Assembly (NCBI RefSeq): GCF_032118995.1
Contig: NC_092660.1
Span: 2,867,501 to 2,931,500, forward strand
Direction of reading: 5' to 3'
Source of the DNA: Asterias amurensis
Lineage: Eukaryota; Echinodermata; Asteroidea; Forcipulatida; Asteriidae
DNA: 64,000 nt
Below are positions 1-13,560 of the stretch, piece by piece; position 1 is the first letter of the stretch; each line of letters starts with the position of its first letter. Made by a program: the position numbers and the translations under genes. A model generated the notes under the pieces. It was not told the origin of the DNA, did no database searches, and saw only the letters and a list, made by a program, of their open reading frames with translations.

Positions 1-3000
1 CTTAGTCATGCTGGCATATTCCTGCGTCCATTTCTTAAAGGTTGAGGGCGACTTGCACACTTCTTGATAGAAAAAACCTCAAGTAGGCGGGGTTGCTCAG
101 AAACGATTTCAACAGCCTCCACTATGGGAGTTTTGCGCACAGAGCTGTCGGAGAGAAAAACAAAATGTACAACGGGTAATTTCGATCCCGGTTTCCTGCT
201 CAATCTTCAAAGTTATACCACCACAGGATTGCCATGTTCAAGGGCTTTCCTCTCGTACACAAACTTAAAGCTCTGACGATTTTATAGGTGGGGCCAGATG
301 CGACGGCGCGAGCAGGCACCCACTAGAAATTGACGTACACTGTGCGTGTATACAGCGTATACAAAGACACGGCGCAGTCAGGGTTCCAACCGACAATAAG
401 GGGGTCATTGAAAAAAATAGGCCGGACAATTAAAAACTTTCAGCTACGCTCTGGAATAACTCTGCAACCAAAAATGCTAGGGAGATGCAGTTTGTACCTT
501 AGTCATGCTGGCATATTCCTGCGTCCATTTTTTAAAGGTTTAGGGCGACTTGCACACTTCTTGATAGGAAAAACCTCAAGTAGGCGGGGTTGTTCAGAAA
601 CGATTTCAACAGCCTCCACTATGGGAGTTTTGCGCACAGAGCTGTCGAAGAGAAAAACAAAATGTACAACGGGTAAATTTCGTTCCCGGTATCCTGCTCA
701 ATCTTCAAAATTTTACCACCGCATGTATGCCATGTTCAAGGGGTTTCCTCTCGTACCAAATTGAAAGCTCTGACGATTTTTGAGGTGGGGCCAGATGCGA
801 CGGCGCGAGCAGGCACCCACTAGAAATTAACGTACACTGTGCGTGTATACAGCGTATACAAAGACACGGCGCAGTCAGGGTTCCAACCGACAATAAGGGG
901 GTCATTGAAAAAAATAGGCCGGACAATTAAAAACTTTCAGCTACGCTCTGGAATAACTCTGCAACCAAAAATGCTAGGGAGATGCAGTTTGTACCTTAGT
1001 CATGCTGGCATATTCCTGCGTCCATTTTTTAAAGGTTTAGGGCGACTTGCACGCTTCTTGATAGGAAAAACCTCAAGTAGGCGGGGTTGCTCAGAAACGG
1101 TTTCAACAGCCTCCACTATGGGAGTTTTGCGCACAGAGCTGTCGGAGAGAAAAACAAAATGTACAACGGGTAATTTCGATCCCGGTATCCTGCTCAATCT
1201 TCAAAATTTTACCACCACAGGATTGCCATGGTCAAGGGCTTTCCTCTCGTACACAAACTTAAAGCTCTGACGATTTTATAGGTGGGGCCAGATGCGACGG
1301 CGCGAGCAGGCACCCACTAGAAATTGACGTCCACTGTGCGTGTATACAGCGTATACAAAGACACGGCGCAGTCAGGGTTCCAACATACAATAAGGGGGTC
1401 ATTGAAAAAAATAGGCCGGACAATTAAAAACTTTCAGCTACGCTCTGGAATAACTCTGCAACCAAAAATGCTAGGGAGATGCAGTTTGTACCTTAGTCAT
1501 GCTGGCATATTCCTGCGTCCATTTTTTAAAGGTTTAGGGCGACTTGCACACTTCTTGATAGGAAAAACCTCAAGTAGGCGGGGTTGTTCAGAAACGATTT
1601 CAACAGCCTCCACTATGGGAGTTTTGCGCACAGAGCTGTCGAAGAGAAAAACAAAATGTACAACGGGTAATTTCGTTCCCGGTATCCTGCTCAATCTTCA
1701 AAATTTTACCACCACAGGTATGCCATGTTCAAGGGGTTTCCTCTCGTACCAAATTGAAAGCTCTGACGAGTTTTGAGGTGGGGCCAGATGCGACGGCGCG
1801 AGCAGGCACCCACTAGAAATTAACGTACACTGTGCGTGTATACAGCGTATACAAAGACACGGCGCAGTCAGGGTTCCAACCGACAATAAGGGGGTCATTG
1901 AAAAAAATAGGCCGGACAATTAAAAACTTTCAGCTACGCTCTGGAATAACTCTGCAACCAAAAATGCTAGGGAGATGCAGTTTGTACCTTAGTCATGCTG
2001 GCATATTCCTGCGTCCATTTCTCAAAGGTTTAGGGCGACTTGCACGCTTCTTGATAGGAAAAACCTCAAGTAGGCGGGGTTGCTCAGAAACGGTTTCAAC
2101 AGCCTCCACTATGGGAGTTTTGCGCACAGAGCTGTCGGAGAGAAAAACAAAATGTACAACGGGTAATTTCGATCCCGGTATCCTGCTCAATCTTCAAAAT
2201 TTTACCACCACAGGATTGCCATGTTCAAGGGCTTTCCTCTCGTACCAAATTGAAAGCTCTGACGATTTTTAAGGTGGGGCCAGATGCGACGGCGCGAGCA
2301 GGCACCCACTAGAAATTAACGTACACTGTGCGTGTATACAGCGTATACAAAGACACGGCGCAGTCAGGGTTCCAACCGACAATAAGGGGGTCATTGAAAA
2401 AAAAAACCGGACAATTAAAAACTTTCAGCTACGCTCTGGAATAACTCTGCAACCAAAAATGCTAGGGCTATGCAGTTTGTACCTTAGTGATGCTGGCATA
2501 TTCCTGCGTCCATTTCTTAAAGGTTTAGGGCGACTTGCACACTTCTTGATAGGACAAATCTCAAGTAGGCGGGGTTGCTCAGAAACGATTTCAACAGCCT
2601 CCACTATGGGAGTTTTGCGCACAGAGCTGTCGGAGAGAAAAACAAAATGTACAACGGGTAATTTCGATCCCAGTATCCTGCTCAATCTTCAAAATTTTAC
2701 CACCACATGATTGCCATGTTCAAGGGCTTTCCTCTCGTACCAAACTTAAAGCTCTGAAGATTTTTAAGGTGGGGCCAGATGCGACGGCGCGAGCAGGCAC
2801 CCACTAGAAATTAACGTACACTGTGCGTGTATACAGCGTATACAAAGACACGGCGCAGTCAGGGTTCCAACCGACAATAAGGGGGTCATTGAAAAAAATA
2901 GGCCGGACAATTAAAAACTTTTAGCTACGCTCTGGAATAACTGTGCAACCAAAAATGCTAGGGCTATGCAGTTTGTACCTTAGTCATGCTGGCATATTCC

Positions 3001-6000
3001 TGCGTCCATTTCTTAAAGGTTTAGGGCGACTTGCTCACTTCTTGATAGGAAAAATCTCAAGTAGGCGGGGTTGCTCAGAAACGATTTCAACAGCCTCCAC
3101 TATGGGAGTTTTGCGCACAGAGCTGTCGGAGAGAAAAACAAAATGTACAACGGGTAATTTCGATCCCAGTATCCTGCTCAATCTTCAAAATTTTACCACC
3201 ACAGGATTGCCATGTTCAAGCGCTTTCCTCTCGTACCAAACTTAAAGCTCTGACGATTTTTAAGGTGGGGCCAGATGCGACGGCGCGAGCAGGCACCCAC
3301 TAGAAATTAACGTACACTGTGCGTGTATACAGCGTATACAAAGACACGGCGCAGTCAGGGTTCCAACCGACAATAAGGGGGTCATTGAAAAAAAATAGGC
3401 CGGACAATTAAAAACTTTCAGCTACGCTCTGGATTAACTCTGCAACCAAAAATGCTAGGTAGATGCAGTTTGTACCTTAGTCATGCTGGCATATTCCTGC
3501 GTCCATTTTTTAAAGGTTTAGGGCGACTTGCACACTTCTTGATGGGAAAAACATCAGGTAGGCGGGGTTGCTCGGAAACGATTTCAACAGCCTCCACTAT
3601 TGGAGTTTTGCGCACAGAGCTGTCGGAGAGAAAAACAAAATGTACAACGGGTAATTTCGATCCCAGTATCCTGCTCAATCTTCAAAATTTTACCACCACA
3701 GGATTGCCATGTTCAAGGGCTTTCCTCTCGTACCAAACTTAAAGCTCTGACGATTTTATAGGTGGGGCCAGATGCGACGGCGCGAGCAGGCACCCACTAG
3801 ATATTGACGTACACTGTGCGTGTATACAGCGTATACAAAGACACGGCGCAGTCAGGGTTCCAACCGACAATAAGGGGGTCATTGAAAAAAATAGGCCGGA
3901 CAATTAAAAACTTTCAGCTACGCACTGGAATAACTCTGCAACCAAAAATGCTAGGGAGATGCAGTTTGTACCTTAGTCATGCTGGCATATTCCTGCGTCC
4001 ATGTCTGAAAGGTTTAGGGCGACTTGCACACTTCTTGATAGGAAAAATCTCAAGTAGGCGGGGTTGCTCAGAAACGATTTCAACAGCCTCCACTATGGGA
4101 GTTTTGCGCACAGAGCTGTCGGAGAGAAAAACAAAATGTACAACGGGTAATTTCGATCCCAGTATCTTGCTCAATCTTCAAAATTTTACCACCACAGGAT
4201 TGCCATGTTGAAGGGGTTTCCTCTCGTACCAAATTGAAAGCTCTGACGATTTTTAATGTGGGGCCAGATGCGACGACGCGAGCAGGCACCCACTAGAAAT
4301 TAACGTACACTGTGCGTGTATACAGCGTATACAAAGACACGGCGCAGTCAGGGTTCCAACCGACAATAAGGGGTGTCATTGAAAAAAATAGGCCGGACAA
4401 TTAAAAACTTTCAGCTACGCTCTGGAATAACTCTGCAACCAAAAATGCTAGGGCTATGCAGTTTGTACCTTAGTCATGCTGGCATATTCCTGCGTCCATT
4501 TCTTAAAGGTTTAGGGCGACTTGCACACTTCTTGATAGGAAAAACCTCAAGTAGGCGGGGTTGCTCAGAAACGGTTTCAACAGCCTCCACTATGGGAGTT
4601 TTGCGCACAGAGCTGTCGGAGAGAAAAACAAAATGTACAACGGGTAATTTCGATCCCGGTATCCTGCTCAATCTTGAAAATTGTACCACCACAGGATTGC
4701 CATGTTCAAGGGCTTTCCTCTCGTACCAAACTTAAAGCTCTGACGATTTTTAAGGCGGGGCCAGATGCGAAGGCGCGAGTATGCACCCACTAGAAATTGA
4801 CGTCGCTGCGCGTGTATACAGCGTATACAAAGACACGGCGCAGTCAGGGTTCCAACCGACAATAAGGGGGGTCATTGAAAAAAATAGGCCGGACAATTAA
4901 AAACTTTCAGCTACGCTCTGGAATAACTCTGCAACCAAAAATGCTAGGGCTATGCAGTTTGTACCTTAGTCATGCTGGCATATTCCTGCGTCCATTTCTC
5001 AAAGGTTTAGGCCGACTTGCACACTTCTTGATAGGAAAAACCTCAAGTAGGCGGGGTTGTTCAGAAACGATTTCAACAGCCTCCACTATGGGAGTTTTGC
5101 GCACAGAGCTGTCGGAGAGAAAAACAAAATGTACAACGGGTAATTTCGATCCCGGTATCCTGCTCAATCTTCAAAATATTACCACCACAGGATTGCCATG
5201 TTCAAGGGCTTTCCTCTCGTAACAAACTTGAAGCTCTGACGATTTTATAGGTGGGGCCAGATGCGACGGCGCGAGCAGGCACCCACTAGAAATTAACGTA
5301 CACTGTGCGTGTATACAGCGTATACAAAGACACGGCGCAGTCAGGGCTCCAACCGACAATAAGGGGTCATTGAAAAAAATAGGCCGGACAATTAAAAACT
5401 TTCAGCTACGCTCTGGAATAACTCTGCAATCAAAAATGCAAGGGAGATGCAGTTTGTACCTTAGTCATGCTGGCATATTCCTGCGTCCATTTCTTAAAGG
5501 TTTAGGGCGACTTGCACACTTCTTGATAGGAAAAACCTCAAGTAGGCGGGGTTGCTCAGAAACGATTTCAACAGCCTCCACTATGGGAGTTTTGCGCACA
5601 GAGCTGTCGGAGAGAAAAACAAAATGTACAACGGGTAATTTCGATCCCGGTTTCCTGCTCAATCTTCAAAGTTTTACCACCACAGGATTGCCATGTTCAA
5701 GGGTTTTCCTCTCGTACACAAACTTAAAGCTCTGACGATTTTATAGGTGGGGCCAGATGCGACGGCGCGAGCAGGCACCCACTAGAAATTGACGTACACT
5801 GTGCGTGTATACAGCGTATACAAAGACACGGCGCAGTCAGGGTTCCAACCGACAATAAGGGGGTCATTGAAAAAAATAGGCCGGACAATTAAAAACTTTC
5901 AGCTACGCTCTGGAATAACTCTGCAACCAAAAATGCTAGGGAGATGCAGTTTGTACCTTAGTCATGCTGGCATATTCCTGCGTCCATTTTTTAAAGGTTT

Positions 6001-7811
6001 AGGGCGACTTGCACACTTCTTGATAGGAAAAACCTCAAGTAGGCGGGGTTGTTCAGAAACGGTTTCAACAGCCTCCACTATGGGAGTTTTGCGCACAGAG
6101 CTGTCGGAGAGAAAAACAAAATGTACAACGGGTAATTTCGATCCCGGTTTCCTGCTCAATCTTCAAAGTTTTACCACCACAGGATTGCCATGTTCAAGGG
6201 CTTTCCTCTCGTACACAAACTTAAAGCTCTGACGATTTTATAGGTGGGGCCAGATGCGACGGCGCGAGCAGGCACCCACTAGAAATTGACGTACACTGTG
6301 CGTGTATACAGCGTATACAAAGACACGGCGCAGTCAGGGTTCCAACCGACAATAAGGGGGTCATTGAAAAAAATAGGCCGGACAATTAAAAACTTTCAGC
6401 TACGCTCTGGAATAACTCTGCAACCAAAAATGCTAGGGAGATGCAGTTTGTACCTTAGTCATGCTGGCATATTCCTGCGTCCATGTCTGAAAGGTTTAGG
6501 GCGACTTGCACACTTCTTGATAGGAAAAATCTCAAGTAGGCGGGGTTGCTCAGAACAATTTCAACAGCCTCCACTATGGGAGTTTTGCGCACAGAGCTGT
6601 CGGAGAGAAAAACAAAATGTACAACGGGTAATTTCGATCCCAGTATCCTGCTCAATCTTCAAAATTATACCACCACAGGATTGCCATGTTCAAGGGCTTT
6701 CCTCTTGTACCAAACTTAAAGCTCTGACGATTTTTAAGGTGGGGCCAGATGCGACGGCGCGAGCAGGCACCCACTAGAAATTAACGTACACTGTGCGTGT
6801 ATACAGCGTATACAAAGACACGGCGCAGTCAGGGTTCCAACCGACAATAAGGGGGTCATTGAAAAAAAATAGGCCGGACAATTAAAAACTTTCAGCTACG
6901 CTCTGGATTAACTCTGCAACCAAAAATGCTAGGTAGATGCAGTTTGTACCTTAGTCATGCTGGCATATTCCTGCGTCCATTTTTTAAAGGTTTAGGGCGA
7001 CTTGCACACTTCTTGATGGGAAAAACCTCAGGTAGGCGGGGTTGCTCAGAAACGATTTCAACAGCCTCCACTATGGGAGTTTTGCGCACAGAGCTGTCGG
7101 AGAGAAAAACAAAATGTACAACGGGTAATTTCGATCCCAGTATCCTGCTCAATCTTCAAAATTTTACCACCACAGGATTGCCATGTTCAAGGGCTTTCCT
7201 CTCGTACCAAACTTAAAGCTCTGACGATTTTTATGGTGGGGCCAGACGCGACGGCGCGAGCAGGCACCCACTAGAAATTAACGTACACTGTGCGTGTATA
7301 CAGCGTATACAAAGACACGGCGCAGTCAGGGTTCCAACAGACAATAAGGGGGTCATTGAAAAAAAATAGGCCGGACAATTAAAAACTTTCAGCTACGCTC
7401 TGGATTAACTCTGCAACCAAAAATGCTAGGGAGATACAGTTTGTACCTTAGTCATGCTGGCATATTCCTGCGTCCATTTTTTAAAGGTTTAGGTCGACTT
7501 GCACACTTCTTGATAGAAAAAACCTCAAGTAGGCGGGGTTGCTCAGAAACGATTTCAACAGCCTCCACTATGGGAGTTTTGCGCACAGAGCTGTCGGAGA
7601 GAAAACAAAATGTACAACGGGTAATTTCGTATCCCAGTATCCTGCTCAATCTTCAAAGTTTTACCACCACGGGATTGCCATGTTCAAGGGCTTTCCTCTC
7701 GTACCAAACTTAAAGCTCTGACGATTTTTAAGGTGGGGCCAGATGCGACGGCGCGAGCAGGCACCCACTAGAAATTGACATACACTGTGCGTGTATACAG
7801 CGTATACAAAG
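1..7811. repeat. Satellite array A, about 496-bp unit
   Basis: Head-to-tail tandem array of about 15.7 copies, entered mid-unit at the left edge. The landmark 'catgctggcatattcc' recurs every 495-497 bp (1000, 1497, 1993, 3481, 3977, 4474, 4970, 5465, 5962, 6955, 7452). Each unit carries the dyad GTATAC-AGC-GTATAC and a conserved 'ggcgcgagcaggcacccact' block. Copies differ by scattered substitutions and 1-2 bp indels. ORFs of 65-165 aa on both strands shift frame between copies, so I do not treat them as genes. No 5S rRNA, snRNA, histone or tRNA sequence was recognised in the unit. Pericentromeric, subtelomeric or interstitial location cannot be judged here. Confidence 0.97.
250..2236. repeat. 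Dimeric higher-order repeat in array A (about 993 bp)
   Basis: Alternate monomers share private variants: 'gcacgcttcttg' at 1049 and 2042, 'acggtttcaac' at about 1097 and 2090, and 'gaagagaaaaac' at 647 and 1641. The spacing is 993-994 bp, two monomers, so this stretch was amplified as dimers rather than single units. Confidence 0.75.
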
Positions 7812-10639
7812 AGAGACGCAGTTTGTACCTGCGTCATTCTGGCATGTCTCTAAATTCAAATTTCAAAGTTTTAGAGCGGCTTCCAGACTTCTTGATACCG
7901 AAAATTAAAGGTAGGCGGCTGTGCTCCGAAACGAACTCAACAAGCCTCCCTACGGGATTTTTGTGCACAGAGAAAATCAAAAGTACAACGGGTCAATTTG
8001 ACCCAAAATCATTACTCAATCTAAACAAGTTTAGCACCATTGGATGGAGAATTTCAAGGGCTTTCCTCTCGTACCAAAATTACTGCTATGGGGATTCTCA
8101 AAGCAAAGCTAGAGGCCAGGGAGTAGACCATACACACCCCATAAATTTGGCACATTTAATGCATGATATACACGGCATGTGGACATTATTGGAGAAAACA
8201 AATACATGCGTTAAAAAAAAGCCCGGACTTGAAAAAACTTTCAGCTATGCTTTTGAATCATTCTGGAAGTAAAAACGCTAGAGAGACGCAGTTTGTACCT
8301 GCATCATTCTGGCATGTCTCTAAATTCAAATTTCAAAATTTTAGAGCGGCTTCCAGACTTCTTGATACCGAAAATTAAAGGTAGGCGGCTGTGCTCCGAA
8401 ACGAACTCAACAAGCCTCTCTACGGGATTTTTGTGCACAGAGAAAATCAAAAGTACAACGGGTCAATTTGACCCAAAATCATTACTCAATCTAAACAAGT
8501 TTAGCACCATTGGATGGAGAATTTCAAGGGCTTTCCTCTCGTACCAACATTACTGCTATGGGGATTCTCAACGCGAAGCTAGAGGCCAGGGAGTAGACCA
8601 TACACACCCCATAAACTTGGGACATTTAATGCATGATATACAGACATGTGGACATTATTGGAGAAAACAATTACATGCGTTAAAAAAAACCCCGGACTTG
8701 AAAAAACTTTCAGCTATGCTTTTGAATCATTCTGGAAGTAAAAACGCTAGAGAGACGCAGTTTGTACCTGCGTCATTCTGGCATGTCTCTAAATTCAAAT
8801 TTCAAAGTTTTAGAGCGGCTTCCAGACTTCTTGATACCGAAAATTTAAAGTAGGCGGCTGTGCTCCGAAACGAACTCAACAAGCCTCCCTACGTGATTTT
8901 TGTGCACAGAGAAAATCAAAAGTACAACGGGTCAATTTGACCCAAAATCATTACTCAATCTAAACTAGTTTAGCACCATTGGATGGAGAATTTCAAGGGC
9001 TTTCCTCTCGTACCAAAATTACTGCTATGGGGATTCTCAAAGCGAAGCGAGAGGCCAGGGAGTAGACCATACACACCCCATAAATTTGGCACATTTAATG
9101 CATGATATACACGGCATGTGGTGATTATTGGAGAAAACAAATACCTGCGTAAAAAAAAAGCCCGGACTTGAAAAAACTTTCAGCTATGCTTTTGAATCAT
9201 TCTGGAAGTAAAAACGCTAGAGAGACGCAGTTTGTACCTGCGTCATTCTGGCATGTCTCTAAATTCAAATATCAAAGTTTTAGAGCGGCTTCCAGACTTC
9301 TTGATACCGAAAATTTAAAGTAGGCGGCTGTGCTCCGAAACGAACTCAACAAGCCTCCCTACGGGATTTTTGTGCACAGAGAAAATCAAAAGTACAACGG
9401 GTCAATTTGACCCAAAATCATTACTCAATCTAAACAAGTTTAGCACCATTGGATGGAGAATTTCAAGGGCTTTCCTCTCGTACCAAAATTACTGCTATGG
9501 GGACTCTCAAAGCGAAGCTAGAGGCCAGGGAGTAGACCATACACACCCCATAAATTTGGCACATTTAATGCATGATATACACGGCATGTGGTGATTATTG
9601 GAGAAAACAAATACATGCGTAAAAAAAAAGCCCGGACTTGAAAAAACTTTCAGCTATGCTTTTGAATCATTCTGGAAGTAAACACGCTAGAGAGACGCAG
9701 TTTGTAGCTGCGTCATTCTGGCATGTCTCTAAATTCAAATATCAAAGTTTTAGAGCGGCTTCCAGACTTCTTGATACCGAAAATTTAAAGTAGGCGGCTG
9801 TGCTCCGAAACGAACTCAACAAGCCTCTCTACGGGATTTTTGTGCACAGAGAAAATCAAAAGTACAACGGGTCAATTTGACCCAAAATCATTACTCAATC
9901 TAAACAAGTTTAGCACCATTGGATGGAGAATTTCAAGGGCTTTCCTCTCGTACCAAAATTACTGCTATGGGGATTCTCAAAGCGAAGCGAGAGGCCAGGG
10001 AGTAGACCATACACACCCCATAAATTTGGCACATTTAATGCATGATATACACGGCATGTGGTGATTATTGGAGAAAACAAATACCTGCGTAAAAAAAAAG
10101 CCCGGACTTGAAAAAACTTTCAGCTATGCTTTTGAATCATTCTGGAAGTAAAAACGCTAGAGAGACGCAGTTTGTACCTGCGTCATTCTGGCATGTCTCT
10201 AAATTCAAATATCAAAGTTTTAGAGCGGCTTCCAGACTTCTTGATACCGAAAATTTAAAGTAGGCGGCTGTGCTCCGAAACGAACTCAACAAGCCTCCCT
10301 ACGGGATTTTTGTGCACAGAGAAAATCAAAAGTACAACGGGTCAATTTGACCCAAAATCATTACTCAATCTAAACAAGTTTAGCACCATTGGATGGAGAA
10401 TTTCAAGGGCTTTCCTCTCGTACCAAAATTAGTGCTATGGGGATTCTCAACGCGAAGCTAGAGGCCAGGGAGTAGACCATACACACCCCATAAATTTGGG
10501 ACATTTAATGCATGATATACACGGCATGTGAACATTATTGGAGAAAACAATTACATGCGTTAAAAAAAAGCCCGGACTTGAAAAAACTTTCAGCTATGCT
10601 TTTGAATCATTCTGGAAGTAAAAACGCTAGAGAGACGCA

Positions 10640-13560
10640 GTTTGTACCTGCGTCATTCTGGCATGTCTCTAAATTCAAATATCAAAGTTTTAGAGCGGCT
10701 TCCAGACTTCTTGATACCGAAAATTAAAAGTAGGCGGCTGTGCTCCGAAACGAACTCAACAAGCCTCGCTACGGGATTTCTGTGCACAGAGAAAATCAAA
10801 AGTACAACGGGTCAATTTGACCCAAAATCATTACTCAATCTAAACAAGTTTAGCACCATTGGATGGAGAATTTCAAGGGCTTTCCTCTCGTACCAAAATT
10901 ACTGCTATGGGGATTCTCAAAGCGAAGCGAGAGGCCAGGGAGTAGACCATACACACCCCATAAATTTGGCACATTTAATGCATGATATACACGGCATGTG
11001 GTGATTATTGGAGAAAACAAATACATGCGTAAAAAAAAGGCCCGGACTTGAAAAAACTTTCAGCTATGCTTTTGAATCATTCTGGAAGTAAAAACGCTAG
11101 AGAGACGCAGTTTGTACCTGCGTCATTCTGGCATGTCTCTAAATTCAAATATCAAAGTTTTAGAGCGGCTTCCAGACTTCTTGATACCGAAAATTTAAAG
11201 TAGGCGGCTGTGCTCCGAAACGAACTCAACAAGCCTCGCTACGGGATTTCTGTGCACAGAGAAAATCAAAAGTACAACGGGTCAATTTGACCCAAAATCA
11301 TTACTCAATCTAAACAGGTTTAGCACCATTGGATGGAGAATTTCAAGGGCTTTCCTCTCGTACCAAAATTACTGCTATGGGGATTCTCAAAGCGATGCTA
11401 GAGGCCAGGGAGTAGACCATACACACCCCATAAATTTGGCACATTTAATGCATGATATACACGGCATGTGGACATTATTGGAGAAAACAAATACATGCGT
11501 TAAAAAAAAGCCCGGACTTGAAAAAACTTTCAGCTATGCTTTTGAATCATTCTGGAAGTAAAAACGCTAGAGAGACGCAGTTTGTACCTGCGTCATTCTG
11601 GCATTTCTCTAAATTCAAATTTCAAAGTTTTAGAGCGGCTTCCAGACTTCTTGATACCGAAAATTTAAAGTAGGCGGCTGTGCTCCGAAACGAACTCAAC
11701 AAGCCTCCCTACGGGATTTTTGTGCACAGAGAAAATCAAAAGTACAACGGGTCAATTTGACCCAAAATCATTACTCAATCTAAACAAGTTTAGCACCATT
11801 GGATGGAGAATTTCAAGGGCTTTCCTCTCGTACCAAAATTACTGCTATGGGGATTCTCAACGCGAAGCTAGAGGCCAGGGAGTAGACCATACACACCCCA
11901 TAAATTTGGGACATTTAATGCATGATATACACGGCATGTGGACATTATTGGAGAAAACAAATACATGCGTTAAAAAAAAGCCCGGACTTGAAAAAACTTT
12001 CAGCTATGCTTTTGAATCATTCTGGAAGTAAAAACGCTAGAGAGACGCAGTTTGTACCTGCGTCATTCTGGCATGTCTCTAAATTCAAATTTCAAAGTTT
12101 TAGAGCGGCTTCCAGACTTCTTGATACCGAAAATTTAAAGTAGGCGGCTGTGCTCCGAAACGAACTCAACAAGCCTCGCTACGGGATTTTTGTGCACAGA
12201 GAAAATCAAAAGTACAACGGGTCAATTTGACCCAAAATCATTACTCAATCTAAACAAGTTTAGCACCATTGGATGGAGAATTTCAAGGGCTTTCCTCTCG
12301 TACCAAAATTACTGCTATGGGGATTCTCAAAGCGAAGCGAGAGGCCAGGGAGTAGACCATACACACCCCATAAATTTGGCACATTTAATGCATGATATAC
12401 ACGGCATGTGGTGATTATTGGAGAAAACAAATACCTGCGTAAAAAAAAAGCCCGGACTTGAAAAAACTTTCAGCTATGCTTTTGAATCATTCTGGAAGTA
12501 AAAACGCTAGAGAGACGCAGTTTGTACCTGCGTCATTCTGGCATGTCTCTAAATTCAAATATCAAAGTTTTAGAGCGGCTTCCAGACTTCTTGATACCGA
12601 AAATTTAAAGTAGGCGGCTGTGCTCCGAAACGAACTCAACAAGCCTCGCTACGGGATTTCTGTGCACAGAGAAAATCAAAAGTACAACGGGTCAATTTGA
12701 CCCAAAATCATTACTCAATCTAAACAAGTTTAGCACCATTGGATTGAGAATTTCAAGGGCTTTCCTCTCGTACCAAAATTACTGCTATGGGGATTCTCAA
12801 AGCGAAGCGAGAGGCCAGGGAGTAGACCATACACACCCCATAAATTTGGCACATTTAATGCATGATATACACGGCATGTGGTGATTATTGGAGAAAACAA
12901 ATACATGCGTAAAAAAAAGGCCCGGACTTGAAAAAACTTTCAGCTATGCTTTTGAATCATTCTGGAAGTAAAAACGCTAGAGAGACGCAGTTTGTACCTG
13001 CGTCATTCTGGCATGTCTCTAAATTCAAATATCAATGTTTTAGAGCGGCTTCCAGACTTCTTGATACCGAAAATTTAAAGTAGGCGGCTGTGCTCCGAAA
13101 CGAACTCAACAAGCCTCCCTACGGGATTTCTGTGCACAGAGAAAATCAAAAGTACAACGGGTCAATTTGACCCAAAATCATTACTCAATCTAAACAGGTT
13201 TAGCACCATTGGATGGAGAATTTCAAGGGCTTTCCTCTCGTACCAAAATTACTGCTATGGGGATTCTCAAAGCGATGCTAGAGGCCAGGGAGTAGACCAT
13301 ACACACCCCATAAATTTGGCACATTTAATGCATGATATACACGGCATGTGGACATTATTGGAGAAAACAAATACATGCGTTAAAAAAAAGCCCGGACTTG
13401 AAAAAACTTTCAGCTATGCTTTTGAATCATTCTGGAAGTAAAAACGCTAGCGAGACGCAGTTTGTACCTGCGTCATTCTGGCATTTCTCTAAATTCAAAT
13501 TTCAAAGTTTTAGAGCGGCTTCCAGACTTCTTGATACCGAAAATTTAAAGTAGGCGGCTG
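10640..13560. repeat. Four-monomer higher-order repeat in array B (1880 bp)
   Basis: Private variants recur exactly 1880 bp (4 x 470) apart: 'aaaaaaaaggcccgg' at about 11031 and 12911, 'taaacaggtt' at 11311 and 13191, 'agcgatgcta' at 11391 and 13271, 'gcatttctct' at 11601 and 13481. This marks a block duplication of at least 600 bp in a four-unit register. Confidence 0.8.
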
